Origin: Microcaldota archaeon
GTDB taxonomy: Archaea; Micrarchaeota; Micrarchaeia; Norongarragalinales; UBA8480
Reading direction: 5' to 3'
Assembly: GCA_023247085.1 (NCBI GenBank)
Contig: JAHFHC010000008.1
Span: 1-45,087 of the forward strand
Length of the DNA: 45,087 nucleotides
Part shown: positions 26,463 to 36,718 of the stretch, one piece after another
How positions within the stretch are numbered: position 1 is the first letter of the stretch
Layout of the letters: the number at the start of each line of letters is the position of its first letter
The notes under the pieces: model-generated
Database searches by the model: none
What the model was told of the DNA's origin: nothing
Seen by the model: the letters and a program-made list of their open reading frames with translations, nothing else
Made by a program: the position numbers and the translations under genes

Positions 26463-27071
26463 TTGTTTACTTTTTCTATGGTTTCAAAGCAACGCATTCC
26501 TTTTCAATTCGTCGAACGCAAGGCTGGTTTTAGAATAATTGCTGGAAAACCCATTGACATTAAGGCAGCTCTCTCAAAAGATATTGCCCGAAGTGCAAAA
26601 GTGCCTCTTACTTATATTCAACCTACTGGTCAAGTTGGAACACATGGCGTAATTGACTTTAGTGTGAAACCTGCGAGGCATATGTTGTTGTGGATTATAC
26701 CTAAGTATATTATGAATCATGAATTGCGCTTCAGATTACTTGATGCAATTGCTGGAGAAGAACTAGTCGGCCACATTGAAGGGCGTGGAGTTCCGCTCGA
26801 ATATCAATCTCAGCCAGGACAATCTGCAGGTGAAAAGCTTAACATTGGAAAACGGTTATGGGGTAGGGCAATTCGCCACCTTCGCAAGCAAGGCGTTAAA
26901 CTCGTTTTTGCTTCAACTCAACATGATAACGCGCTTAAAAGCCAGCTTGACATGGGAATGCAAGTACTTTACCATGATCCTTCGGGGTTCTTTATAACTG
27001 CAATGCCATTAGATCGCCGCCCGCCTAAGGAACGCCGAGCAGTTTTACTTACCCGCGGTCAACCACGCTAA
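26463..27071 (+). CDS. Putative GNAT-like acetyltransferase
   Basis: LNIGKRLWGRAIRHLRKQGVKLVFASTQHDNALKSQLDMGMQ resembles a GNAT core; likely start at MVSKQR. Confidence 0.4.
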   Translation: MFTFSMVSKQRIPFQFVERKAGFRIIAGKPIDIKAALSKDIARSAKVPLTYIQPTGQVGTHGVIDFSVKPARHMLLWIIPKYIMNHELRFRLLDAIAGEELVGHIEGRGVPLEYQSQPGQSAGEKLNIGKRLWGRAIRHLRKQGVKLVFASTQHDNALKSQLDMGMQVLYHDPSGFFITAMPLDRRPPKERRAVLLTRGQPR

Positions 27072-27453
27072 AAGCTTTTTCAATCGTCCTTATCATTTCG
27101 ATTGTAGAAGCAATTTTTTCACCGTGTTGTAACCAGTGAAATTCGCTGTGTTCATTGCTTAAACGTAATCCGGAAATATCATTGCAAGTAACTAGGTAGT
27201 CAATCTCAATGCATTGCACTCCTCCGCTCATCCAACTCCACACGTTGAATGGTTGAAGCGCATTTATTTCAAGGCTAGTTTCTTCACGAAATTCGCGCTT
27301 CAAAGCAGTAACTGGATCTTCACCAAATTCAACTTTGCCGCCTGGAATTTCCCAAAAGCCGGGTAGAAACTTTTTTGACTCACTACGCTTTACTGTAAGT
27401 AACTTTCCACTTGCAAATAATGCACCGCCAACAAGTACGACAAACTCGCCCAT
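27049..27453 (-). CDS. NUDIX hydrolase (MutT-like)
   Basis: Nudix box GGKVEFGEDPVTALKREFREETSLEI. Confidence 0.94.
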   Translation of the reverse strand: MGEFVVLVGGALFASGKLLTVKRSESKKFLPGFWEIPGGKVEFGEDPVTALKREFREETSLEINALQPFNVWSWMSGGVQCIEIDYLVTCNDISGLRLSNEHSEFHWLQHGEKIASTIEMIRTIEKAFSVVDRG

Positions 27454-27597
27454 AATTACCCCTCAAAGCCTCACAGCGCCAACATATAAAAACTTCCGTT
27501 TGACAACTAATTCTATAATATCTAATTGTGACACAAATAGTGACAAAAACAAAATTGAACTAAACGTGACAAAATTAGTTAAATAGTGCATTTCAAT

Positions 27598-27670
27598 GCC
27601 TTGGTGGTGTAGTGGCCTAGCATTCAAGATTGTCACTCTTGCGACCCGGGTTCGATTCCCGGCCAAGGCG
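27598..27670 (+). tRNA. tRNA-Asp(GTC), intronless
   Basis: GCCTTGG/CCAAGGC + G73; CAAGA-TTGTCAC-TCTTG; CCGGG-TTCGATT-CCCGG. Confidence 0.97.
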
Positions 27671-27672
27671 CT

Positions 27673-29187
27673 TTATTCTTTTATTTTTTTGACTATTCCG
27701 TGGACTGCGTCTACTTGTACTTTATCTCCATCTTTTAACCACTTTGTGGATACTTTTGTTCCAATGATACATGGTTTTTGTAATTCTCTACTGACAATAG
27801 CGGCGTGACAGGTAATTCCGCCGTCATCTGTGATAATAGCTGATGCAATTTTCATTGCTGAAATTAGATTTGGGTTTGTTGCCCTAGATACGAGGACGTT
27901 GCCTGCAGAGAATTTAGCTAGATCGCTCGCTGAGTTAACTATTTTAACTTCTCCGAACGCAATGCCGGCAAAAGCAGTTGACCCCCGGATTTCGTTTTGT
28001 TCAAGTAGATTTGTAGTGCGTTCTGCAATATTCTCGCAGAGTTTTTTGGCGGTTTTTCCAGTGAAAAATACGGCGTCGTTTTCAAAAGTGGCTACGCAAA
28101 AACTAGCGCGTCGCGTAACTTCCTGAAGATCGATTTTTCCATTTATTGCGTTTGTAAGTTCTTGGATAGTCATGAACCTCGCTTGACGTGGTGAAGTTCC
28201 GATGCGTTTTGCAATTTCTTTTAAAACAGGATAATAATTGCAACTAGCTTCAAAAATAACTTCTTTTCTAAGCGCTTTCAAATATCCAAATGTCTTGGTA
28301 ACTTCTATCCAGTAAAGCTCCTCTTCAGTTAACTCTAAAATAGAAACTAGTCGTTTTTGTTCGGCAACTAGATTTTTTTCTGCTAGTTCGAGGCCGGCTA
28401 TTTTGTTGTATGGTTCTACTTTGCTTTTAGCTAATGCCGCAAGCGCTTCAATGAAGTATTCTTTCACCAGTACCATCGGTCCATCGTACTGGAATTGTAG
28501 CCACTTGTATTTTTCAACGTGCTTGTCTACTAAGTTTTGAATGTCTTTGAATTCGTGCAATCTGGTGGTGATCTCACTCAGTGGCCTGTTGAATAGTTTG
28601 CATGTTTCCTTTGACTTTTTAATGCTGGCTAAAATTGCGTATAGTTCAAAGTCTTGTTGTGCTAGTTTAGTGCGTTTGTTTGGTGTTGTTAATGTTGAAA
28701 AGGCAAAGGCTACTGAAACCTGCTTAGTTAGAACTGCTTTTTTACTTGCCAAGACCTTCATTATCTTGTTAGAAAGCGAAAAATGCTCGAAATCAATATG
28801 GTTAATGATATGCCCCCATTTGTTCATCTCGACCCATAGTAAAAACATTTTTTTGTAATAGCTTAACAATTCATCTGAAGGTGTTATTTTTACTTCAAGC
28901 GAATTCATTTTGTAGCCGTGTCCCTCGACTATTGCAATACTCCTCTCGCTTTTTGAAACTAAATTGTCGAAGAAATCCCGATCACCTAGTTTTTTCAATA
29001 CTGCTAAACCCGCGTTTTCATAATTTTCAAGCAAAGTAGCTGGCCTAGACTGCCTTTCGGCATATTGCACAATCCAGCGCTCCTTAACTCCAGTTACATC
29101 GTGTGCATTACAAGCTGCCGTGAAGTAAGCTGCGTCGTGAATAAACGGGCTCAGTTCGTCTACATCAATAATAGTCCACTTTTTCAT
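27673..29187 (-). CDS. PEP-utilizing enzyme mobile (phosphohistidine) domain protein with helical N-terminus, paralog A
   Basis: C-terminal GNVLVSRATNPNLISAMKIASAIITDDGGITCHAAIVSRELQKPCIIGT; homologous to 41578-43107. Confidence 0.85.
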   Translation of the reverse strand: MKKWTIIDVDELSPFIHDAAYFTAACNAHDVTGVKERWIVQYAERQSRPATLLENYENAGLAVLKKLGDRDFFDNLVSKSERSIAIVEGHGYKMNSLEVKITPSDELLSYYKKMFLLWVEMNKWGHIINHIDFEHFSLSNKIMKVLASKKAVLTKQVSVAFAFSTLTTPNKRTKLAQQDFELYAILASIKKSKETCKLFNRPLSEITTRLHEFKDIQNLVDKHVEKYKWLQFQYDGPMVLVKEYFIEALAALAKSKVEPYNKIAGLELAEKNLVAEQKRLVSILELTEEELYWIEVTKTFGYLKALRKEVIFEASCNYYPVLKEIAKRIGTSPRQARFMTIQELTNAINGKIDLQEVTRRASFCVATFENDAVFFTGKTAKKLCENIAERTTNLLEQNEIRGSTAFAGIAFGEVKIVNSASDLAKFSAGNVLVSRATNPNLISAMKIASAIITDDGGITCHAAIVSRELQKPCIIGTKVSTKWLKDGDKVQVDAVHGIVKKIKE

Positions 29188-29387
29188 TAGTTAATCCATA
29201 GCGCTGGCAGCTTTAAAATCACTTTTAATTATAGAATCTCTACTGCTTTTTTCTTCCACGGAGTTATCCTCATGTTTATTTTCTTTGTGCCAAAATGCCG
29301 TACTAACTAGTTCACAACCATTTTGTTCGCTTCGCCTTGGCGCTTTTTATTTTGTAACTTCGTACAACTTTCTGTGGATCTTTTGAA

Positions 29388-32069
29388 ATGAACAGTGTTG
29401 TGGAAAGTAAGGGTTTGCTTGGTTTGTCTTCAGCTGAGGCTTTTAGCAGGTTAAAGGAGTTTGGGTTGAATGAGTTGAAGGAGAGTAATCCTTTAACTGC
29501 TTTTGATATTTTGAAGCGCCAATTAGTTAGTCCAATGCTTTACATTTTACTAGTGGCTAGTATAGTGTCTTTTTGGCTCAATGAGTTAGTTAATTTTTTT
29601 GTTATTATTGCAATTATTTTAGTTGGGATAGTGCTTGGTTTTGTTCAGGAGTATCGTGCTGAAAAGGCAATGGCGGGTCTCAAGAAGTTAGTTCACCCGA
29701 TGGCTAAAACTTTTCGCGATTCAACAGTAACTTTAGTAAATTCTGTTGAGCTAGTGCCTGGTGATTTAGTGTTGTTGGAAACTGGAGATAGAGTTCCAGC
29801 TGATGCAAGAATTTTGGAGTCCACTTCACTCAAGGTAGATGAGAGTATTTTAACTGGTGAGAGCAATGCAGTTGAAAAAAACAATGGCGATGTTGTTTTT
29901 GCTGGTACGCAAATAGTGCGTGGAAAATGCAAGGCGCTTGTCACGGTGACTGGAATGAATACGAAGCTTGGACAAATTGCGGCGTTGATTCAAAGTATAG
30001 ATGAAAAAACTCCGCTGGAAAAACGTTTAAACAATGTTTCAAAGAATCTAGCGTTAGTTGCAGTGGCTGCGTGTATACTTATAATTCTAATTGGGTTATA
30101 CCGCGGTGCACCGTTTTTTGAATTGCTAGTAATTGCGCTTGCTCTTGCAGTTGCAGCTGTTCCAGAAGGTTTGCCTTTGACAATTACGCTTACGTTGGCT
30201 TATGGGATGAAACAAATGGCGCGGCATAATGCCATTATTAGGAAAATGTTGGCAGTTGAAACCCTGGGAAGTGTTACGGTTATATGCGCTGATAAAACAG
30301 GTACACTTACTCAGAATCAGATGACTGTTGAAAAAATTTATTCAAGCGGAAAAATATTTGAAGTTACTGGAACTGGTTACGATCCACGTGGAGAATTCAA
30401 GTTAAACGGAAAAACAGTTCAATTGCAAAATTCAAGTAATGCGGATGAAACGCTAGCGCGTTTACTTCAAGGTGCTGCGCTTTGCAATGACGCGATTGTA
30501 AAAGAAGCCGATGAAAAGTGGAGTGTGATAGGCGATCCAACTGAAGCTTCGCTTGTAGTGGTTGCTGCAAAGGCAGGTTACTGGAAAGATGAGTTAGAAA
30601 AGTCATTTCCTAGAATAGAGGAGATTTTATTCACTTCAGAACGCAAGTCAATGACTACTATCCACAAAAATGACGGGGTACCAAAAGAAGTAATTGCGTA
30701 TACAAAAGGCGCGCCTGAAACAGTCTTAGCGCATTGCGCTTACATTGAACAAAACAGCGTAATTGTCAAGCTCACTAAAAAACAAGCGGGTGAGATACTT
30801 CAGCGTAATAGCGAATTTGCAGCATCTGCTTATAGGACACTTGCAATTGCTTATCGCAAAGTAAAAAGTAAACAAGATCCAGAAGGCGAACTAGTGTTTT
30901 TGGGACTAGTTGCAATGCAAGATCCCCCGCGCGAAGAAGTCAAACAAGCAATTCAAACGTGCAAAAGCGCCGGAATAAAAGTATTGATGATTACTGGCGA
31001 CAATGAAGAAACCGCAAAGGCAATTGCAAAACAAATCGGCCTCTTTGATGAGCGAAATATAGATTTCGGTGACTTAAAAAATGAAAAAGTGAAGCGAATT
31101 GTAAGTGATGGCGCAATTACTGGTGCAGAGTTAGCTGAATTAACTGACGAAGAGTTTGAAACTGTTGTGGACCGCGTGCATGTTTACGCTCGAATAATGC
31201 CAGAACAGAAGCTCCGCATTGTAGATGCTTTGAAGAAAAAAGGGCATGTTGTTGCTATGACTGGTGATGGAGTGAACGATGCGCCGGCGTTGAAAAAAGC
31301 AGACATTGGCATTTCAATGGGCTTAACTGGAACTGAAGTGGCAAAAGAAGCTAGTTCAATGGTGTTACAAGATGACAACTTCGCTTCAATTGTAGAAGCA
31401 GTAAAACAAGGGAGAACAATTTACAATAACGTTGAAAAATTTCTCACTTATCTAACGTCACGCAACTTCACTGAAGTAATACTCTTGTTGTTAACCACTG
31501 CTATTCTTGGTTTTCAATACGCGCCATTATTAGCAATTCAAATTTTATTCATAAACACAATTGGTGAAACTCTGCCGTCAATTTCTCTTAGCCTTGACCC
31601 GAGCCGCGATTCAGTTATGAACAAAAAACCCCGTTCTCCAAACGAACAATTCTTCAAGCCGCGAAATGCATTTATAGTTGCGATGGTCGCATCGGTTATA
31701 GCGCTATGTGTTTTCTCGGTTTTCATGGCTAATAACCCAACGCAAGAATTAGACTCTGCAAGGACAATAACTTTTGTCACAATTGCATTGCTCAGTGCGG
31801 TGCTTCCATTTGCCTTTCGGTCACTTGACGAGCCACTATCACAAATTCCCATTGCGTCAAATAAACTAATGCTCGCAAGTGCGGGTGCAACCGTTGCAAT
31901 TATACTAGTCGTACTTAATTATAGTCCATTGCAAAGTATTTTTGGGTTAGTTTCACTTTCTTTGTCTGATTGGTTTTATCCTCTTGCTACAATTATAGTG
32001 ATAATTGCAACAGTTGAAATTGCCAAGTCACTGGCAAATAGATTCTTCACTGCTTCCAACGGAGTTTAG
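29388..32069 (+). CDS. P-type cation-transporting ATPase (P2-like, Ca2+/Na+/K+ type)
   Basis: CADKTGTLTQNQM, TGES, PEGLPLTITLTLA, MTGDGVNDAPALKKADIGISMG. Confidence 0.97.
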   Translation: MNSVVESKGLLGLSSAEAFSRLKEFGLNELKESNPLTAFDILKRQLVSPMLYILLVASIVSFWLNELVNFFVIIAIILVGIVLGFVQEYRAEKAMAGLKKLVHPMAKTFRDSTVTLVNSVELVPGDLVLLETGDRVPADARILESTSLKVDESILTGESNAVEKNNGDVVFAGTQIVRGKCKALVTVTGMNTKLGQIAALIQSIDEKTPLEKRLNNVSKNLALVAVAACILIILIGLYRGAPFFELLVIALALAVAAVPEGLPLTITLTLAYGMKQMARHNAIIRKMLAVETLGSVTVICADKTGTLTQNQMTVEKIYSSGKIFEVTGTGYDPRGEFKLNGKTVQLQNSSNADETLARLLQGAALCNDAIVKEADEKWSVIGDPTEASLVVVAAKAGYWKDELEKSFPRIEEILFTSERKSMTTIHKNDGVPKEVIAYTKGAPETVLAHCAYIEQNSVIVKLTKKQAGEILQRNSEFAASAYRTLAIAYRKVKSKQDPEGELVFLGLVAMQDPPREEVKQAIQTCKSAGIKVLMITGDNEETAKAIAKQIGLFDERNIDFGDLKNEKVKRIVSDGAITGAELAELTDEEFETVVDRVHVYARIMPEQKLRIVDALKKKGHVVAMTGDGVNDAPALKKADIGISMGLTGTEVAKEASSMVLQDDNFASIVEAVKQGRTIYNNVEKFLTYLTSRNFTEVILLLLTTAILGFQYAPLLAIQILFINTIGETLPSISLSLDPSRDSVMNKKPRSPNEQFFKPRNAFIVAMVASVIALCVFSVFMANNPTQELDSARTITFVTIALLSAVLPFAFRSLDEPLSQIPIASNKLMLASAGATVAIILVVLNYSPLQSIFGLVSLSLSDWFYPLATIIVIIATVEIAKSLANRFFTASNGV

Positions 32070-32074
32070 CAGAA

Positions 32075-32758
32075 TTAGTTTTTAATCAATGTCTTCGACA
32101 ATTTGGAATAATCCGACTTGTATTTTTCGATTGCAATTTGGCTGTTGCGGTCTAGTGAAGGTACAACTGTTGTCAGTGTTTCAGTTGCTATGAATAAATT
32201 TTCAACAAGCAAAATTGCTGCCCAGTTTTTTTGGAAATAACCACCGCGCGAAATCATTACATCTTCTCCACTTGCTTTTGACAACAAGAACCTAACTTTT
32301 GGGTACGGGTGCGCCATTTTAGACAAGTTACGGTAATGCTCGTGATATGCATTGAATTGTTTGGAGTCGCGCAGTGTTTTTCTAAGTAAAGGCATTACCT
32401 TGTCGGACTCGTAGTCAACGTCTTGCGACCATGCTTCGTCGGCATCGGCATCAATTGAATACGCTTTTAGAAAAACAGCCCCTTCAAAAGCCGAACGTAA
32501 ATTGGAAACACTTGCAGAGTAATTTCCTGCAAGAGTATTTTGAAACGCTGAAGTTAATTGTGCGGTGATCCACGTGAATAATAGCATCGACGTTGACTTC
32601 GCACTAGCTTCGCCTTGCTTTACAAGTTGCGGTACGATATCTTGCATCGAGGATAGCTCACTTTCAACTGCTTTGCACAGTGGTTTCAAGTCCGAATCTG
32701 CGATTGTAGTTGCTCGGCAGTTTGCTTCTCGTCCTTCAAGTGATCCAAAACTCGTCAT
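32075..32758 (-). CDS. Hypothetical helical protein (DUF5677-like appearance)
   Basis: 227 aa; SNLRSAFEGAVFLKAY ... YRNLSKMAHPYPKVRFLL. Confidence 0.5.
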   Translation of the reverse strand: MTSFGSLEGREANCRATTIADSDLKPLCKAVESELSSMQDIVPQLVKQGEASAKSTSMLLFTWITAQLTSAFQNTLAGNYSASVSNLRSAFEGAVFLKAYSIDADADEAWSQDVDYESDKVMPLLRKTLRDSKQFNAYHEHYRNLSKMAHPYPKVRFLLSKASGEDVMISRGGYFQKNWAAILLVENLFIATETLTTVVPSLDRNSQIAIEKYKSDYSKLSKTLIKN

Positions 32759-32991
32759 TTTGTATCGAACTTCGAAAAAGTTAAGCTAACTATAAGGTTT
32801 TTAAACTTTGGTATGCGTAAATTACTTTACCAAATTGCATTTTGGAAGTACTAGCGTATTTTATGCAAATTTGCGGGCGATCACGGGGCTTGAACTTAAT
32901 TTATCAGTAAACATAGTTGTTTTTCGTAGTCTACTATATTCTTTGCCTTCGATGATGTTCGCCTTATGGGCGTTTGGGTGTTTAGGTTAAA

Positions 32992-33300
32992 ATGGCTGAA
33001 AAAACAACTAAGACAATAAAGACAACGAAGAAAAAGTCAAAAGCCAAAGTTGAAGAGGTTATAAACTATACTCCTCTTGACCACGTGTTAGTTCCAAAAA
33101 CTGAACAAGCAACTGAAGATGAATTAAAAACCCTAGCCGGCAGCTTAGGTATTACTCGCGACAAATTACCTTTAATTAATTCAAAAGACGCTTCAATCGC
33201 TTATCTAAAATTACGACCCGGAGACGTAGTGAAATTCACTCGCAAGAGCTTAATCAACGCGTCTGAAAATCCTTATTATCGCCTAGTCATAGGGGAATAA
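32992..33300 (+). CDS. rpoH: RNA polymerase subunit H (Rpb5 C-domain)
   Basis: DHVLVPKTEQATEDELKTLAGSLGITRDKLPLINSKDASIAYLKLRPGDVVKFTRKS; precedes rpoB''. Confidence 0.95.
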   Translation: MAEKTTKTIKTTKKKSKAKVEEVINYTPLDHVLVPKTEQATEDELKTLAGSLGITRDKLPLINSKDASIAYLKLRPGDVVKFTRKSLINASENPYYRLVIGE

Positions 33301-33384
33301 GTTCAAAATATTTTTTTATTTAATTTAATGTGGTGTTGCTTTGCGCTGGTTTTATGCGCGTTAATAAATTGAGGGAATGAAAAT

Positions 33385-34860
33385 ATGATTAAATCTGCAG
33401 AATCTCAAATGATGGCGCTTTACTTAAAAGATAATAGTTTAGTAAAGCAGTTTATTGACTCTTATGTTAAGTTCATCGAAGAGGGAATGCAGAAGGTAAT
33501 CAACTCGCAGCCGCTTATTGAGCCGCAGATTCAAGGGATGCAATTAAAACTAGGCGGCATTCGCGTTGAGAAGCCAATGATCACTGAAGCAGATGGCTCT
33601 CGTAGACCGCTATATCCCATGGAAGCTCGCATGCGTGACTTGTCTTACACTGCGCCTGTTTTTCTAGAAATTACCCCAATCATCAAGGGGGTTGAAAAGA
33701 GAACCGAAGACGTGTTCATTGGCGAAATCCCAGTTATGCTTAAGAGTAAAATTTGTTATTTGTATGGAAAATCTCGGGAAGAGTTGATTAAACTTGGCGA
33801 GGATCCAATGGATCTTGGTGGTTACTTTATAATCAACGGCACTGAAAAAGCGCTGATGACTCTTGAGGACCTTGCTCCAAACCGAGTGCTTGTAAGCCGG
33901 GATAAGGCAAAAGAGTCAGTTGAGGCAAAAGTGTTTTCAACTCGCATGGGCTTCCGTGGCAGATGCACTGTTGAGCGCACTAATGAAGGCAAAATAAGCG
34001 TTTCAATGCCATCTTACAGTAAATCCCTTGAATTAATACTTGTTCTAAAAGCGCTTGGGTTTGACAAAACTGATAAAATCATTGAATCTTTCAGCGAAGA
34101 TCCCGAAGTGAAGAACGATGTTTTACTTAATCTTGAATTAGTTGAAGCAAAGAATAAGGCAGATGCATTAGAGACAATTGGTCGACGTGCGGCACCTGGT
34201 CAGCCAGTTGACTATCAAGTGCGCCGTGCTGAACTCCTCTTAGACCACTATTTATTCCCCCATATTGGAGTGGATTCATCTACTCGAACTGCAAAAGCTT
34301 TTTACTTATGTCGAATGAGCGAGCGAGCAATTAAAGTTGCATACGGTAAACGTGTAAGCGAGTCAAAAGATCACTATTCAAACAAGCGACTTAAGATTTC
34401 CGGTAAATTAATGGAAGAGTTATTCAAATACGCATTTCAATTTTTAATCAAGGACATCAGTTACCAAATTGAACGCGCTAATGTACGCGGCAGGAGACTT
34501 TCGATGTTCGTTGTTGTTAGGCCAGATGCATTAACTGACCGAATCAAGTATGCTTTTGCAACTGGAAACTGGGTTGGCGGGCACACTGGAGTTTGTCAGC
34601 CAATTGATAAGTATAACTACATTTCATCGGTTTCATTCTTGCGTCGTGTAACTAGCCCATTGGCAAAGAAGCACCCGCACCACAAGGCAAGAGATTTACA
34701 CGGTACTCACTTTGGCAGGCTTGACCCAAATGAAACTCCAGAAGGACCAAACTGTGGTTTAGTTAAAAACTTAGCTCTATTTTGCGAAGTTACAACTGGG
34801 TCATCTGAAAAAGGGGTTGAAGATGCTTTGAAACAACTCGGCGTATCGCCAAAACTTTAA
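33385..34860 (+). CDS. rpoB2: RNA polymerase subunit B''
   Basis: GYFIINGTEKALMTLEDLAPNRV; RDLHGTHFGRLDPNETPEGPNCGLVKNLAL; ends before B'. Confidence 0.97.
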   Translation: MIKSAESQMMALYLKDNSLVKQFIDSYVKFIEEGMQKVINSQPLIEPQIQGMQLKLGGIRVEKPMITEADGSRRPLYPMEARMRDLSYTAPVFLEITPIIKGVEKRTEDVFIGEIPVMLKSKICYLYGKSREELIKLGEDPMDLGGYFIINGTEKALMTLEDLAPNRVLVSRDKAKESVEAKVFSTRMGFRGRCTVERTNEGKISVSMPSYSKSLELILVLKALGFDKTDKIIESFSEDPEVKNDVLLNLELVEAKNKADALETIGRRAAPGQPVDYQVRRAELLLDHYLFPHIGVDSSTRTAKAFYLCRMSERAIKVAYGKRVSESKDHYSNKRLKISGKLMEELFKYAFQFLIKDISYQIERANVRGRRLSMFVVVRPDALTDRIKYAFATGNWVGGHTGVCQPIDKYNYISSVSFLRRVTSPLAKKHPHHKARDLHGTHFGRLDPNETPEGPNCGLVKNLALFCEVTTGSSEKGVEDALKQLGVSPKL

Positions 34861-34861
34861 G

Positions 34862-36694
34862 GTGTTGAAAAAAATGGAAAAAATTAGTGTTTATATAAAC
34901 GGGCGTTTTATTGGCTTCTCTGAAAACGGAGAAAAATTGGCAAAGGAATTACGCGAGAAGCGACGCCAAGGCCAATTAGAGTCAGATGTAAACGTAGCTT
35001 TTTTCCCACTAACAAGTGAATTATTCATCAACACTGACGAAGGCAGAGCAAGACGTCCATTACTAGTTGTCAAAGGCAATAAAACTGCATTGACTGAAGA
35101 TCATTTGAAGAAAATTGAAACTGGTGAAACTACTTGGAAGTCACTAGTTAAACAAGGGGTAATTGAATACCTCGATGCAGAAGAAGAGGAAAACGCTTTC
35201 ATTGCATTGAACTCAGAGCAATTAAAAAATGAAGAAAGGCAATACACTCATTTAGAAATCGACACCTCTTCAATACTCGGCTTTGCATCTAGTCAAGTTC
35301 CATTCACAGAGTACAACATGGCACCAAGAGTGCTAATGGCAAGCCAGCACACTAAACAAAGCCTTGGGCTATACGCTGCAAATTACAACTTACGTTCAGA
35401 AACACGTGGTTACTTACTTTACTACCCGCAGAGGCCAATTGTCCAAACTGACGTTTACAACAACTTAGGAGTTTACAAGCGCGCAAGCGGACAGAACTTT
35501 GTAGTCGCTGTACTTTCTTATGCTGGCCACAACATGAACGACGCTATTGTCATGAACCGTTCAGCAATTGACCGCGGACTCGGCAGAAGCGTCTTCCTAC
35601 GCACTTACAGTGCCGAAGAACGCAGGTACCCCGGAGGCCAAAAAGATAATTTTGAAACTCCACAAGAATACGTGCAAGGCTACTTAGGCCCAGAAGCATA
35701 TTCAAAAATTGATTCAAACGGGTTAATCTCGCCAGAAGAGCCAGTTGAAGCAAACTCTGTACTCGTTGGAAAATCCTCTCCACCTCGCTTCTTAAAAGAA
35801 ATAAGCGCCCTCGATGTAGAAACTGAAAAACGCAGGGAAAGTTCACTTACAGTTAGGTCAAACGAAGAAGGGATAGTTGACTCAGTTATGCTTTCTGAAA
35901 CCCTCTCTGGAAACAAAGTTGTTAAAATCAAAGTACGCAAAACAAACATTCCAGAAATCGGCGACAAATTCGCATCTCGATTTGGACAAAAAGGAGTAAT
36001 CGCACTACTTGCAGATCCAGTTGACTTACCATTTACAAAAGACGGAGTTGTACCCGATTTAATCATCAACCCCCATGCAATTCCTGGACGTATGACTGCA
36101 GGCCACTTGCTTGAAATGCTTGGCGCAAAAGCAGCTTGCCTTGACGGCGCACTCAAAGATGGAACTTCATTCCGTGGAGACAAACAAACTGATTTTGAAG
36201 CTTCACTAATTGAACAAGGATTCCACCCCGCTGGCCACGAGACAATGTACGATGGAAAAACTGGAAGAATGATGCACGCTAAGATTTTCATGGGCGTAAT
36301 TTACTACCAACGTTTACACCACTTAGTTTCACTAAAAATGCACGCGCGTTCACGCGGACCAGTGCAAATGTTAACCCACCAGCCAACTGAAGGACGAGCA
36401 CGCGAAGGTGGACTTCGATTAGGAGAAATGGAACGTGACTGTTTCATTGGCTACGGTGCAGCTTCATTGCTAAAAGAAAGAATGATTGACTCTTCAGATA
36501 AAACAACTGAACTCGTATGCGGTGACTGTGGTTCATTAGCTGTACATGACAAAGTTAAGAACAAACGCTTTTGTCCAGTATGTGAATCCGGCGAAGTACA
36601 CGAAGTACAAATGAGTTATGCGTTCAAGCTTTTACTTGACGAAATGAAAAGCATTGGAATATTTCCAAAGCTAAAACTAAAATCTCAAGCTTAA
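34862..36694 (+). CDS. rpoB1: RNA polymerase subunit B'
   Basis: GHNMNDAIVMNRSAIDRGLGRS, GDKFASRFGQKGVI, PGRMTAGHLLEMLGAK, C-terminal Zn motif. Confidence 0.97.
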   Translation: MLKKMEKISVYINGRFIGFSENGEKLAKELREKRRQGQLESDVNVAFFPLTSELFINTDEGRARRPLLVVKGNKTALTEDHLKKIETGETTWKSLVKQGVIEYLDAEEEENAFIALNSEQLKNEERQYTHLEIDTSSILGFASSQVPFTEYNMAPRVLMASQHTKQSLGLYAANYNLRSETRGYLLYYPQRPIVQTDVYNNLGVYKRASGQNFVVAVLSYAGHNMNDAIVMNRSAIDRGLGRSVFLRTYSAEERRYPGGQKDNFETPQEYVQGYLGPEAYSKIDSNGLISPEEPVEANSVLVGKSSPPRFLKEISALDVETEKRRESSLTVRSNEEGIVDSVMLSETLSGNKVVKIKVRKTNIPEIGDKFASRFGQKGVIALLADPVDLPFTKDGVVPDLIINPHAIPGRMTAGHLLEMLGAKAACLDGALKDGTSFRGDKQTDFEASLIEQGFHPAGHETMYDGKTGRMMHAKIFMGVIYYQRLHHLVSLKMHARSRGPVQMLTHQPTEGRAREGGLRLGEMERDCFIGYGAASLLKERMIDSSDKTTELVCGDCGSLAVHDKVKNKRFCPVCESGEVHEVQMSYAFKLLLDEMKSIGIFPKLKLKSQA

Positions 36695-36718
36695 TGACAG
36701 ATACTGGTGATATGAAAA

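Noticed and set aside
27463-27666. 67-aa minus ORF (MAGNRTRVARVTILNARPLHHQG...)
   Set aside because: Typical spurious translation across the antisense strand of tRNA-Asp.
32808-32990. 60-aa ORF upstream of rpoH
   Set aside because: No family signal and probably promoter/leader region.
35680-36291. 203-aa antisense ORF
   Set aside because: Opposite to conserved rpoB' sequence; no independent coding signature.
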